Below, in pieces: positions 1-22,763 of a DNA stretch of 64,000 bases. Origin of the DNA: Ephydatia muelleri (taxonomy: Eukaryota; Porifera; Demospongiae; Spongillida; Spongillidae); contig JABACO010000021.1 in NCBI GenBank assembly GCA_013339895.1, positions 592,768 through 656,767 of the forward strand. The letters are read 5' to 3'. Made by a program: the position numbers and the translations under genes. The stretch's first letter is position 1, and every line of letters starts with the position of its first letter. Below the pieces are notes generated by a model. That model was not told the origin of the DNA. It saw only the letters and a program-made list of their open reading frames with translations, and made no database searches.

Positions 1-5639
<5,639 letters not shown>

Positions 5640-6053
5640 AGTATGCTCTCATGCAATTCCACTTGAGGGTTTGCATGTAAATGATACCGTAATATCAACC
5701 GTTAATTAGGATTGAATTTGAAGTGGTAATTAAACGCTTCCTCTTATTAAAAATTTCATTTCGCATCACGTGCAAACCGACTCGACAATACTTCAAGATT
5801 GAGTTTTAACACTTTTTTACAGTTGCCTCCGACCCCCGAATCCCGCAATTACAACCAGAAATACACATCCTACAATCGTTAAAGTATTTTTAAAATGTGT
5901 GCATGTAAATACGCATAGTTCGTAATAAAGTAGCGGTTAAATTTTTTTTCTTTTTTTAATATTATACATTGCATGAATACATAATGTATACTAAAATATC
6001 AGTGAAATAAGATGCGTACAAAAGGTGGCAGTCGGACAGTAAACTAAAGACTA
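5640..6053. other. Upstream region of kinase-a, AT-rich, with the empty site of a transposon insertion
   Basis: No gene is seen. The sequence holds the 5' flank of kinase-a and an AT-rich stretch. At about 5,986-5,992 it carries an uninterrupted TA site where the other haplotype has a 2.07-kb insertion (37,132-39,204). Confidence 0.7.
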
Positions 6054-6780
6054 GATGAGACCTGTGCAACCTTTGTAATCAGGTCAACAGGGGAGAGGTT
6101 AAAGGCATGGCCTATAGTTGATCGAGCTCCTCTGATGCACATGATGGAAGAGCGTGGAAGGGAGAAGGAGAGATGACATCGAATCCAGGCCATGGTTGAA
6201 CTATAAGAGTGGCCCCACTTTGCTGAGAGCTGGGCAGCAATGCATTTGTAAACCACTGTGGCCTCCCTTCCTAAGCCTCCAGTGGCAGAGAAGATGAGTG
6301 GGGTGAAGGAGGCATGCTCAACTTCGAGGATCCGACGCTCATAGGCTCGTTTCTTTGAGGCCTCGTGGGAACGGTAACAGGCAGATAGTTGGGGTCATCT
6401 ATTTGAGGGGGCGTGGGGGGTTGAAAATCTTTACGTCAAAGAATGCCCTCTCAAATCGACTCCCCCAGAATCCATCAGCTGCTACATTAAGTCGAGTACC
6501 GTCCTGGAAGTTGGCTGAGGCAGAGGTGGAAACCTCACCTGTGATGGGTCGTAGATGAGGCTCAACTGAACACATTTTGGCAGATTTCTGACAGGAGATA
6601 GGCAGTATAGTCTCTTGTTGCCTGATGGAAGGGAAGCCACCTTAGTGCATGCTCAACAGAGAAGGCAGCACCACAGGCACAGCTGGTGGGCGTGTTGGCA
6701 AGTAACCAGCCATACCTAAGAGATAGTGCATCTCGGGAAGGCAGTCTTGTGAAGGGTAAACCCATACTCCTCTATAGGTA
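6054..6780 (-). mobile_element. Retroelement relic: C-terminal region of a reverse-transcriptase polyprotein
   Basis: On the minus strand the translation carries patches typical of the C-terminal part of RT-bearing elements common in sponges and cnidarians: a cysteine motif (CACGAAFSVEHAL), a region with DGFWGSRFERAFFDVKVFNP, and a final patch with RCHLSFSLPRSSIMCIRGAR. No RT core or terminal repeats are present, so this is a broken fragment of about 0.7 kb. It is probably LINE-like, but the family is not resolved. It ends less than 100 bp from the NUDT8 start. The allele at 36,342-37,074 is at the same site, so the insertion predates the two haplotypes. Confidence 0.65.
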
Positions 6781-6867
6781 GCACTGTGGATGTTAGTTGG
6801 TTAAATAATCGTGATACAGGACACGCCTAGCTGTACGAGTGGCCTGGGGAAGAGTGCGGTCGTCGCT

Positions 6868-7710
6868 ATGAAAGACTGGAGCAGACTACTCAGCGGCAGT
6901 AACAAGGCGCGTGTCGTATCTTCGCTACTGAGACAGGCAGTAAGCGGCAGCGGTTTTTCAGGAGAGGGTAGGCACGCTGCCGTCCTTGTGCCTCTGCTGA
7001 TAGCTAACGGAGAACCTTCTGTTCTCTTCACCATCCGCTCAACAAACCTCTCACGTCATAGAGGCCAAGTGAGGTTAGTGTGGGGTGTATTGTATCGTTG
7101 CGCGGCTCAATTTAAAAACAGTTTAAAAGCTTTCCAGGCGGCATTAGTGACCCGCACGACGCGTCGTTAGTCGCCACTGCTCTCAGAGAGACTAGCGAAG
7201 AACTAGGCGTGGACCCTAAAACCGTTGAGGTGTGGGGTGAGCTCCCGACTCTACCCGACAGGGTATGCGCAGGCTTAAAATTGATGGGTGAACTGAAATT
7301 ACCGCTCTTCACACCCACCCCAGCAAAAATCAAGTGTCATAACACCTGTACTCGGGTTGATGACGGATATTACTTCGTTGGTCCCAAATCCGGCTGAGGT
7401 ATTTTGATAACAGCTGCTTAGTTCTTAGTCATGCATATGCACACCAACATCCACACACATTGTACATGCCACATTCATGTCCACACACACACACACCACA
7501 CCCTTTCAGGTGGCTGAAGTTTTCACCCTGCCCATCAGACATCTTGCACACCCTGACAACCATCGCTATACAATATTTAAAGGGCACTCTGTCAGGTACC
7601 CAGTATTTTTAGGAGGCCCTAGGAAAATATGGGGACTCTCAGGGTTCATCCTGAACATGACCTTGCTTCAGCTTCTGCCACCAGAGTTTAAGTATCAGTC
7701 TTTGACATAG
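6868..7710 (+). CDS. NUDT8: NUDT8-like Nudix hydrolase (coenzyme A diphosphatase family), haplotype A
   Basis: Nudix hydrolases of the NUDT7/NUDT8 group cleave CoA and related diphosphates; NUDT8 is mitochondrial (family knowledge). Four exons are seen, approximately 6,868-7,074, 7,126-7,262, 7,338-7,399 and 7,510-7,710. Splicing across the first intron restores VSFPGGISDPHDASLVATAL, followed by the Nudix box core RETSEELGV. The third exon reads in frame as TPVLGLMTDITSLVPNPAE. The last encodes VAEVFTLPIRHL and VRYPVFLGGPRKIWGL, closely resembling the NUDT8 C-terminus. The start is the ATG of MKDWSRLLSG; an in-frame upstream ATG exists only in the other haplotype. The matching allele is at 35,404-36,252. 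Confidence 0.88.
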
Positions 7711-7924
7711 TCGTTAAGATATATGTATGTACATATGTGTGTTGTGCAGTCTCATTTGTGCAAGTGTATCAGTCATTGATAATTTATATACGTTATCCCC
7801 ACGCTGCTCATAGGCATGGGGACCAGAGGAGGTGATTGAGTAGTTACACCCACCCATTCCAAATATTTAGTCCCCAGGCCATATGGCCTCGACTATTCCC
7901 GATTCAGTGAACATGTTGAATCTG

Positions 7925-8830
7925 AGGGAAAGCGAGTGTGGATGGTGAAGGAGAGGGAGTGTGGATGGTGAGGAGGGAGAGGGAGTGTGAATGGTGAGGA
8001 GGGAGAGGGAGTGTGAATGGTGAAGGAGAGGGAGTGTGGATGGTGAGGAGGGAGAGGGAGTGTGAATGGTGAGGAGGGAGGGAGTGTGAATGGTGTGAAG
8101 GAGAGGGAGTGTGGATGGGTGAAGAGAGGGAGGGGGAGGGGGGGTGAGGGAGGAAGGGAGTGGTGGTGAGGAGGGAGAGAGTGTGGAGGGAGTGAGGGAG
8201 AGGGGGGAGTGTGGATGGATGAGGGAGAGGGATGGTGAGGGAGAGGGAGGTGGAGGAGAGGAGTGGATGGTGAGGAGGGAGAGGGAGTGTGGATGGTGAG
8301 GGGAGGGAGAGTGTGGATGGTGAGGGAGAGGGAGGGGATGGTGAGGGAGAGGGAGTGTGGATGGTGAGCGGAGAGGGAGTGGGATGGTGAGGAGGGAGAG
8401 GGAAGTGTGTGGATGGTGAGGAGGGAGCGGGGTGGAGGGAGAGGAGGGAGTGTGGTGGTGAGGAGGAAGAGGGAGTGTGGATGGTGGGAGGGAGAGGGAG
8501 TGAGGATGGTGAGGAGGGAGAGGGAGTGAGGGAGAGGGAGTGAGGGAGAGGGAGTGGTGGAGGGAGTGAGGGGGAGGGAGTGAGGGAGAGGGAGTGAGGG
8601 AGAGGGAGGAGGGAGAGGGAGGGGGAGAGGGAGGGGAGAGGGAAGGAGGAGGGAGAGGAGTGAGGGAGAGGGAGTGGGGAGAGGGAGGAGGGAGAGGGAG
8701 TGAGTGAGGGAGAGGGAGTGAGGGAGAGGGAGTGAGGGGAGGGAGTGAGGGAGAGGGAGTGAGGGAGGGGAGTGAGGGAGAGGAGTGAGTGAGGAGAGGG
8801 AGTGAGGATGGTGAGGAGTGAGTGGTGACT
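7925..8830. repeat. Purine-rich minisatellite (GGAGAGGGAGTGTGGATGGTGA)
   Basis: About 0.9 kb of tandem, partly degenerate units of GAGGGAGTGTGRATGGTGAGGAG grading into GAGGGAGTGAGG. It lies between the convergent 3' ends of NUDT8 and UCKL1. The long Ser/Pro/His/Leu reading frames on the other strand are low-complexity artefacts. The allelic tract is 34,430-35,180, about 150 bp shorter. Confidence 0.95.
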
Positions 8831-9152
8831 GACAGGATGAGAGGAGCAAGTTGCCAATTGTTACAAGAAAGGGTCAAAAGTATGCATCACAAACAATCTC
8901 TGTGTTCACAACAATGATTCATACATAATGTGTACACCGTCTGTACATACACAACAATCTAGCTACACTTGTAGCAGCATCCCCCTTTTGGGGAGAAGTT
9001 AGTCACTACCATGCTGCAACTATTTGCGCTCTCAATATCGTCAGACCAACTGATGTGATTTACAATTTATACTATTACATCTGGTGATTAGTAGAATGGT
9101 GTGCAAAGTAATGATTTGGGCAGGTATCGTGTTAAATCACAGACTAGACCTT

Positions 9153-12100
9153 TCAGTCAGTGCCGGTTGCCAAACTAGCGGTCGCCGTAGGTACCAAGGA
9201 CCAGGAATGATATGGAAACGTTCATTGACCTGTTGGTCCACAGCTGAAGTGATGATCTTCACATGATGGGAAAGCATAGGCTACAGTCCTCACACCTGGA
9301 GTCGCGACAAGGATGGAAACAAAGAGGATGTTCTCTTGAGGTACATCATGGTCCTGTTGGCCCAGCAATAACCACAATAATCACCACGGCAACTCAAAGC
9401 ATCAACATCAACCACAATAATCACCATGGAAATAAACAGCACACTCACCAGCAGTACTCGTATTGCCATGAGTGCAGCTGCACCCGTTGCTAGGGTAGCA
9501 TCCATGAGGATCACATGATAGTCTTTGATATTGGGAGGAAGCCTCAAACAGTGCAGCTGCCAAGCAGTGAAGAACATAAGGGCAGTGTACATAAAACATG
9601 CATGTGAGAGCTGATCAATTTGGTTCATATTATGAATGTGTGGTGTCCAGGGCCCGTGTAGATATAGGACAAACTCCCACCCCTTTTATCATATTCCTTA
9701 CAGCAACCTCCCCTCCCCTCTTCACTATACCTCAAGCACCCTCCCTCACCTCTCTCTCCATCACTGTAGCCCTGATTCCCTCCCTCCCCTATCTCTTCTC
9801 CCTCTCCCCCTCTCCTTGTCACTATACCTCGGCTCTCCCGACTTGGGGTTTGTCTGAATAAGCATCTTTCCCACCATCACATCCTTGCACACAGACAGCA
9901 GTGCCAACTCAAGGACCTCGCCAGCCCGAGGATGGACACTCCACAAAGCTGGCAACCCAGACCACATTAGATACAGGGGCAAACTCATACTGCCTTAACC
10001 CTCACATTGCCCTCTTTGAAGCGTTTCCCTTTGTATAGCTCACACTGGGGTGTTGTTATGACGACATCCTACTTGATGAATGCATCGTCATGGTGACAGC
10101 TGCCATAGTAACCGCACCACATACCTCGAATGGCAAGAGGGACAGTGCATATTCAATGACCATGCATGCTAGACGCTTTGTGAAGAAGACAAATTCATCT
10201 CTTTTTGTATCACGGCATCTGAAAAGAAAGCATAATGCTCTTTATTCCTGCCATGCCACTAAGCACATCCGTAATGTTTCCCACAATCACACCCATAACA
10301 CCCTACCCCCTCAACACCATAACACCTCTCAACATCATAACACCCTCAACACCACCCACAACACTCTGCACCCTAAGACCATAACATTCTTAACAATTTA
10401 GTGCATCTGTAATTGAAATTATGATTATGATGGAACACATCTTAAAATTGACTGTCTACGCGATGGAGCGCAGAGTCAATTTCTGAGGCTGTTAACATAT
10501 TCGTGTCCAGGGATCTATGTTTCCGTGTCGTTGAAGTCATACCGTGTCACTCACTATATGTATGCAACTGTCTGTGATATTTGAAAGTTTGTTGGAGAAA
10601 ACACGGTCATAGTTGAAGTTTCCTTTCAGGTGTGAGAACAATTATTAGGCCTACTAGACTGTCTTCACGACATCTTATCTTGTCTATCAACTTCAGAAGC
10701 TTCGTTGCCTAAAATACGAATTTCGGTTTGGTTTTCTAATTGACACGCATTAAATAATGCATGTTTCTTAGGAGCCTAACAACAGTTTAGTCGAACGGTA
10801 CCTGAGGTAATCTTTTTATAGCTTTGGGAAACCAGATGACTCATAGGCTATCTTTCTATAGCTTTGGGAAACAGATGATTATCCATTCTTCTTTCCAAAA
10901 CAAACTGCCCTATCATGAAAACTAAAAGAATGCTATTAACAATGCCATATTGCACCTATCTGGCAGACCCTGCCTATTGCACCTATCTGGCAGACCCTGC
11001 CTATTGCACCTATCTGGCAGACCCTGCCTATTGCACCTATCTGGCAGACCCTGCCTATTCAATATTTACACTGATGGGCCTGCACTAAATAGTTAACACC
11101 CTAAACAATAACACCACAATGACATCCTAACACTCTAAACATAATACAATAACACCACAGTAAACACTCTAACACCCTAATACAATAAACACCACAGTAA
11201 CACTCTAACACCCTAATACAATAACACCACAGTAACACTCTAACACCCTAATACAATAACACCCTAACACAGTAACACCCTCACCTGATCATGGTGTGCA
11301 TTCCCTGACCTGGGGCCGATCTGGCAGGATACAGGGACGAGGGGAGCACACCCACTATCCATACCACCCTGTTCAAGCAGCTTGGACCTGAAGTTGAAAC
11401 CCTCTGCCAGGAAGCAAGTCAAGGAATGTGGTTACGTAGACCACACATGTACCACACCTTTGCCCACACCACATCTAGTGCATTGCATGCATAACACCCA
11501 CACCCACACACACACCACACACGCACATGCACACACACAAAAAAACACACACAAAAAAACACACCCACACAAAAACACACCCACACAAAAACAACACACA
11601 CACACACCCACACACACACACACCCTCCCATCTCACTTTCTTCAGTTGGTCCTTTACTTGCTGCCACAATTAAGTGTATGGCCACTTCATTTGCAGCACC
11701 TGGTTATTTAAAATTGGCAGTTAATTAAACTATTTCATAACCAGTACACCTAACCTCTCGGTACAACAATGTCAGCATACTGCATGGTGGGTTCAATGTA
11801 CTGAAGAAATGCCTGAAAACATGGGGACAAGTGAATGAATTGCATGCATGTATACATCCTCACCACTCCACTACACACCCACAACACACATCCTCCCACA
11901 CCATACACACCCACAACACGCCACACCCTCACCACTCCACTACAACAACACTCTACACCCGCACCACACCAACACCCCACAACACCACACCCTCACCACT
12001 CCAACACACAACACTCCACACCCACACCCACAACACCATCCTCACCACACCACTACACACCCCACACACCCACCTCACCACTACACCACACCCACAACAC

Positions 12101-14089
12101 TCCCACCCTCACCACACCACTACACACCCACAACACTCCACAAGCCTTACTGGTTTCACGAACTTCTCATACTGCTTCAGTACACTGTCCAACTCTCTAC
12201 CCCTCTCCGCTATGTCTCGTTGCAGCTGAATAGATATGCGTCAATTGGAATCACACAGCACTCATATGAACCAAACCTTCTAGCCAATCTGATGTCAGAG
12301 TCAGTGTCGACAAGATCTTCAGATCCATGAGGTCTCTTAGTGGCTTGCTATGGAATGTTAGTATACCTTCAAACAGACAAACACTGGCTCCATACACTGG
12401 ACACTGTGAAGTGGGAGGAGATGAAATCCCAATATGGCTTATAAAACACCATCAGATGTGTCCCTGCTCCCTCAGTGACCCTCTCATCAGGGAATCCTTT
12501 TTTCTGGGTATTCACTCCTTTCATCCCTGCCCTGTCTTACAATGTCATATCCTCCCAACCCTATTAATGCTCTTCACATGCATCTATCCAGACATCAACC
12601 CCCCCCCACCCCACTCTCCTCCTCATACAGTATATTTGGCTCTGCTGTGAGATGTGAAGTCATAGACTGGAACATCAACTTGTTTCCCTTCCTTCAGCTT
12701 GGCGAGTGTCTGAACCATGAGATCATAATCAAACGCATCTGCAAGGGTATGTGGAGGTGAGGGTGGTATGAGGAGGTGAGGGTGGTATGTGGAGGGTAGG
12801 GTGGTATGTGGAGGTGAGGGTGGTATGTGGAGGTGAGGGTGGTATGGAGGTGAGGGTGGTATGTGGAGGTGAGGTGGTGGTATGTGGAGGTGAGGGTGGT
12901 GGTGGAGGTGAGGGTGGTATGTGGAGGTGAGGGGGCATGAGGAGGTGAGGGTGGCATGTGGAGGTGAGGATGGTATGTGAGGTAGGGTGGTATGTGGAGG
13001 TGAGGGTGGTATGTGGAGATGAGGATGGTTGTGAGGTGAATAGGGTGCACAAGGTCACCAGAGTAAACAGAGGAACTCACCTGGATGGTCAAAGTTGTAC
13101 TCGCTCTGTGCAGCCATGTGATGCTGCTCTTCGGTCAGCACCTTATAGAAGGAGTCCATGGACAGCAGTGCAACCCAGGGTACCTCCAGCGCCTCTATTA
13201 TCTTCGGGCCACCGTTGTCTTCCCAGAGGCACTCCCCCCTGTAAGGCCTGTGAGGGGAACATGAACCCACTCACAAAACCACACCCACTTCCCCCCATAT
13301 GAGGTAGATGTGATCCAGCACACACACATGCACACACATGCACACACACACACACACACCCACACAACACACACATACACACCACACACACACAACACTA
13401 TCATTGGTCATGCTAGAATAGTCTTGATGTATTTTAATTGAATTTCCTAAGCTATAGCTGTTGCCACAACACCTCTTCTGTCCATTGTTACATCTCAGGA
13501 GGTCAAGCGATGCATTTGGCTTCAATGGTGCGCCAACCAACAAACGTTAGCAAACACAGCTTGTATTGTCACTGTAATTTTTCTCAACCCGTCCTCCTCG
13601 ACAAGAAGAATGAAGGAACAAATCCCGTTCCTGTTGTTATCGTACGATTCGCAAAACTGCATCACCGAACATGCGGTTACAAATTACAAACTAATTTCAG
13701 GATGACACATTTTTACATCGCCGATGCATACGCTAATATTCGAGCGCACGCATTTAGCAAACTGACCTATGACGAAAGCATTCACCATCTCGCCATGAGA
13801 ATTGTACCAGGGAGGCCGGCCTACAAAATAGGTCGACGCTCATCATTCGTAGTGTGCCACTACTACAGATACCATACCTTCCGTATATATGGTCCTCGTC
13901 AGGCAATTCCGGCTCGAGGACCTTCGAGGAGATGCAACACTCACCGGTTCTTCCGCCTTGTGCATGACTTCATCTTCCTCTGGTAGACTAAAGTTAGGGG
14001 AAGCGCGTTTAGCTAGTACCTTCTCTGCAAAGGTGTTCGATTCACCTGTCGTTTTCGAACTCCAACGCGGTCGGCACAACTTGAGCCAT
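9153..14089 (-). CDS. UCKL1: Uridine-cytidine kinase-like 1 (UCKL1), haplotype A
   Basis: A two-domain pyrimidine salvage protein. The N-terminal uridine kinase half phosphorylates uridine/cytidine; the C-terminal half is UPRTase-like (family knowledge). Exons on the minus strand give [15 protein letters not shown] at the start, then RTIYTEGRPPWYN, the P-loop [41 protein letters not shown] and [15 protein letters not shown]. The UPRT part has [20 protein letters not shown], the PRPP-loop region [18 protein letters not shown], and ends [10 protein letters not shown]. The stop is TGA at 9,153-9,155. Introns are packed with repeats: VNTRs at 10,943-11,285, CA-rich DNA at 11,490-12,140, a GGTATGTGGAGGTGAGG minisatellite at 12,745-13,035 and (CA)n at 13,318-13,395. 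It is co-oriented with RPL8, which lies 159 bp upstream. The allele is 28,504-34,083. Confidence 0.93.
10943..11060. repeat. 27-bp VNTR in UCKL1 intron, short allele
   Basis: About four copies of a 27-bp unit (TGCCTATTGCACCTATCTGG plus CAGACCC). The other haplotype carries about 15 copies at 31,913-32,332. Confidence 0.95.
11095..11283. repeat. 34-35-bp VNTR (AACACCACAGTAACACTCTA) in UCKL1 intron, short allele
   Basis: About five copies of a unit containing AATACAATAACACCACAGTA and ACACTCTAACACCCT, next to the 27-bp VNTR. The other haplotype has about 13 copies at 31,408-31,872. Confidence 0.9.
11490..12140. repeat. CA-rich simple repeats in UCKL1 introns
   Basis: Interrupted (CA)n with CACAAAAAACAC variants at 11,490-11,630, and an irregular CACACCCACAACACTC tract at 11,865-12,140. 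A coding exon ([13 protein letters not shown] region) lies between them. The allelic tracts are at 30,407-30,812 and 31,045-31,190. Confidence 0.9.
12745..13035. repeat. GGTATGTGGAGGTGAGG minisatellite in UCKL1 intron
   Basis: About 18-bp tandem units of GGTATGTGGAGGTGAGGGT, lying between the exons encoding EYNFDHP and [12 protein letters not shown]. Each unit contains a GTATGT or GTGAGG donor-like string. The allelic tract is 29,574-29,815. Confidence 0.9.
13318..13395. repeat. (CA)n microsatellite in UCKL1 intron
   Basis: CA tract with a few interruptions upstream of the P-loop exon. The allele is a (TG)n tract at 29,200-29,282. Confidence 0.95.
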
Positions 14090-14248
14090 GCTGAAATGTT
14101 ATGCGTGCATGTGTATTGCACTCCAATTACTGATCACTGCGATATATTCATATCACCATATGCTGCTTCCGAACGCGCATTTACGATAAATTAAATTTCT
14201 TCTGTATCAAATGTCATTGCTGCATATACAAGTACAATAACACACATT

Positions 14249-15287
14249 CTACTCCTCCTGGTGAATGACTCCCTTCCCACCACGAAGCCTTCCTGTTCTC
14301 CTGGCAGCAATGAGACCAACTTTGCGACCTGGAGGTGTGCCTCTCTTGACCGTCGAGGGCTTTCCGATGTGCTGGTGGTTACCACCTCCGTGTGGATGGT
14401 CAACAGGCTGGAGATCAAGGGAGAGGAATACATCACGCACACATGCATGATGGGAGGGGGAAGACTCACGTTCATCGTGACACCACGGACAATTGGCCAG
14501 CAGTGACGCTTAGCTTTGTATTTGTGGTAAGAGCGACTGGCCTTGAGGACGGGCTGTCAATCCTTCCCCCCCCAGCTACAATGCCCACTATGGCTCTGTT
14601 ATTTGAGCACAGGGTCTGGAAAAGTGGAGACGCATTGCGTAAATGCAGCAGTCTCACACTAACAGCGAAGATGTCACCTTCTTTGCCCCCGAGGGCAGCT
14701 TCACTCGGGTCTTGTTGGTGTCGGTGTTGTGAGCAATCACGGTCGCGTAGTTACCAGATGCCTTGGCTAGTTTGCCTCTATCACCGAGCTTCTCCTCCAC
14801 ACCGCAGATGACGGTACCCTCAGGCATTACTCCCACAGGCAAGACATTGCCAATGGCAAGATTGGCTTAGGCATTGAAACCAGAAAGATAACAAGAAAAA
14901 TTAATTAAAGGCAAGGGGCGCACTTAGATGAACCTTACCCTTCTTCCCGCAGTAAATAAACTGCCCTGTGTGCATGCCCTCCGTTGCAACAAACAGTTCC
15001 TTTCTCAACTTGTATCTGTAGGGGGTCTCTGAACACCACCTTGGCCAACGGCGCACCACGGCCAGGGTCGTGAATAATGTCCTTCACTACACCCTAGAAC
15101 CCCCGAATGGCTAAAATCACTAGGCTGTCGTTCCAAGATGACAGAAAGTGTGAAGGTACCTTGATGTAGCCATTTCTCTCGGCATAATCCAATGACCTCA
15201 ACTTGACGGCACCTTTGCGATGCGTCGTGTGTGATTTGAAACACCACTACCTCGTCCCTTCCTTTGGCCTCTGATTACTCGACCCAT
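14249..15287 (-). CDS. RPL8: 60S ribosomal protein L8 (uL2), haplotype A
   Basis: A universal large-subunit protein near the peptidyl-transferase centre (family knowledge). Minus-strand exons give [77 protein letters not shown], the uL2 signature [18 protein letters not shown], and the end [20 protein letters not shown]. The start ATG is the first codon after a splice acceptor; a short untranslated first exon lies upstream near 15,430-15,460. A 1-bp run-length difference from the other haplotype (27,314-28,344) is seen around the VAGGGRID segment and is probably consensus noise. The gene is divergent from DKC1. Confidence 0.96.
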
Positions 15288-15429
15288 CTGTAACGCAAAC
15301 ACGGAACGATGGCTTCAACCAAGTTCGTACAACGCCTAATAGATCGGCATGCCACATACACTGTCTCCACCCAAGCTTTGTCGTCAATAATATGCACAGA
15401 GATCACAGCAGATCGTACACATGGCCACT

Positions 15430-15481
15430 TACCCTGGATCCCTTCGAAAAGAAAAGAAAGCAATGCTACTGCGCATGCGCA
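15430..15481 (-). promoter_or_regulatory. RPL8 promoter: NRF1-type palindrome and TOP-like pyrimidine start (haplotype A)
   Basis: TGCGCATGCGCA at 15,470-15,481 is a perfect match to the vertebrate NRF1/alpha-PAL consensus. About 10-30 bp downstream on the RPL8 strand is the pyrimidine run CTTTCTTTTCTTTTC, resembling the 5' TOP start of ribosomal protein mRNAs. A GTAAGT donor follows, ending the short 5'UTR exon. The allele is 27,121-27,169. Factor identity is inferred from the motif only. Confidence 0.55.
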
Positions 15482-15742
15482 TTAGTACGCGGCGAAAGCA
15501 GCACATGTGCTCTATAATACCCACATGGTCTTCATTATAAACGATGTGAGTTGAGCAAACGATCGCTTTGTGCAAGATTACTGCATACGCGATTGCTGTG
15601 TGCATTGTTTACCATTTCTATGTTGTCTTACCTTTCAGATTTCCTTGCAGGACCATGGTTAGTGAATCGTAACGCCTAGCTCGCCTCTGTGCTCTTGCAC
15701 GACCTCGAGTGCACATTTTTAACTACAGTTTTTGCAAATAGG

Positions 15743-18753
<3,011 letters not shown>

Positions 18754-18833
18754 TTCAGACAAAAACTGCATTTCTCTTATCTTTGTCATCTATTGTTGTA
18801 CGATGCTTCCTTTTCAATTAATATGCATTACAG

Positions 18834-19520
18834 TTGATCTGACATCTAATTTGTAATCTTGAAGTATTTAACCTGTATTCTCATTATTGGATCAGGGTTC
18901 GATTGCTCCGCTGGACATTTCTGATGTAAGTTGAAACTCACCTTGATTGCATTTAGTCATCTTTGTCTCGCACATATCCCAATCAGATGAGGAGTACAAT
19001 TTTAAGGACCACACGTAATTGTAGTAGCCATCGTTCCTAGTGTCTTAAGTGAAAGGTCATTTTTTTTCTACATCAAGTAGACTAGGTGACAGAAATGTTC
19101 AATACAGAAGATCTTCTATTACGTAGAACAGATGTAGGTACCTTAGAGGGTAAGTAGTCAGTCCTCTATTTGTAGCCCGCTTGAAGGACACAGAACCTAG
19201 CATATAGGCGTGGTCGATGATTACAACTTCAGCTGAATGCGTGCTGAAAGTGCCTATTGGGCGACCTTATGAGACCACACCCTATTGTGTGCGTGTGTTA
19301 TTGTTTTCATTTTTAGTAGCGCGATACAGGCCCTTGTTTTATAAACGCAGCAGGCTGAAATGCTGGAATGGAAATAAGAAAAATCAAGCCACCTGATTTC
19401 ATCCAGCATGTTGCATTGTTCTTTATTATACATGTTCTAATAAACATATTTGCAAATACGGTATGTTTTGAGGCAGCGTTCCAACGTCTATTCTGAGTTG
19501 GGCTACAGAGAAAACGTGTG
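18834..19520. other. Intergenic region between DKC1 and kinase-b
   Basis: No coding exon is recognised. The region follows the end of haplotype similarity, contains the third snoRNA-like copy, and ends at the kinase-b start. This is the only copy of the DKC1-to-kinase-b junction in the window. Confidence 0.6.
19207..19282 (+). ncRNA. Third snoRNA-like copy lacking the 18S guide
   Basis: The same element as in the DKC1 introns, but with about 10 nt missing between TTCA and GCTGAAT, which removes the 18S-complementary guide. The CTGA, GTGCTGA, GCCYATTGGGC hairpin and terminal GACCACACC are kept. It lies downstream of the DKC1 stop. It may be a decayed copy or a relative with another target. 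Confidence 0.4.
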
Positions 19521-22280
<2,760 letters not shown>

Positions 22281-22379
22281 TAAGTTCTTTATACTTCATT
22301 TCCTGTCCTGACTTTATTGGTCTGTACCTTCTCTCCATCACCTTCCTGTACTGCTTGTCCGTATTCTCCTTCCATCCTC

Positions 22380-22763
22380 CTTCCTTCCCCCCCTCTATTC
22401 CTCCTCCCCTCTCCTCCCTTCCATCTCTTCCTGCCCTTCCCTCTCCTCCCCTCTTCCTCCTTCCTCATTCTTCCTCCTCTCTTCTTCCTCCCTCTCTCTC
22501 CTCTCTCCCCCTCTCCTCTCCTCCGCTCTCCTCCCTCTCCTTCCTCTCCTCCTCTCCTTCCCTCTCCTCCCTCTCCTTCCCTCTCCCCCCCTCTCCTCCT
22601 CTCCTTCCCTCTCCTCCCTCTCCTTCCCTCTCCTCAGCTCTCCTTCCCTCTCTCCTCCCTCTCCTCCCTCTCCTTCCTCTCCTCCCTCTCCTTCCTCCTC
22701 CTCCCTCTCCTTCCTCTCCTCCCTCTCCTCCCTCTCCTCCCTCTCCTCCCTCTTTCCTCCCTC
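22380..22763. repeat. Pyrimidine tract (CTCCTCCCTCTCCTT) ending at the gap
   Basis: Nearly pure pyrimidine up to the first N. Contig 1 probably broke here because of the repeat. Confidence 0.95.

Noticed and set aside
7867-8877. Long Ser/Pro/His/Leu-rich open frames in three frames
   Set aside because: They are produced by a purine/pyrimidine minisatellite with no stop codons. All three frames are open at once and nothing is conserved.
18889-18960. GGTTCGATT string resembling a tRNA T-loop
   Set aside because: No acceptor, D or anticodon arms surround it.
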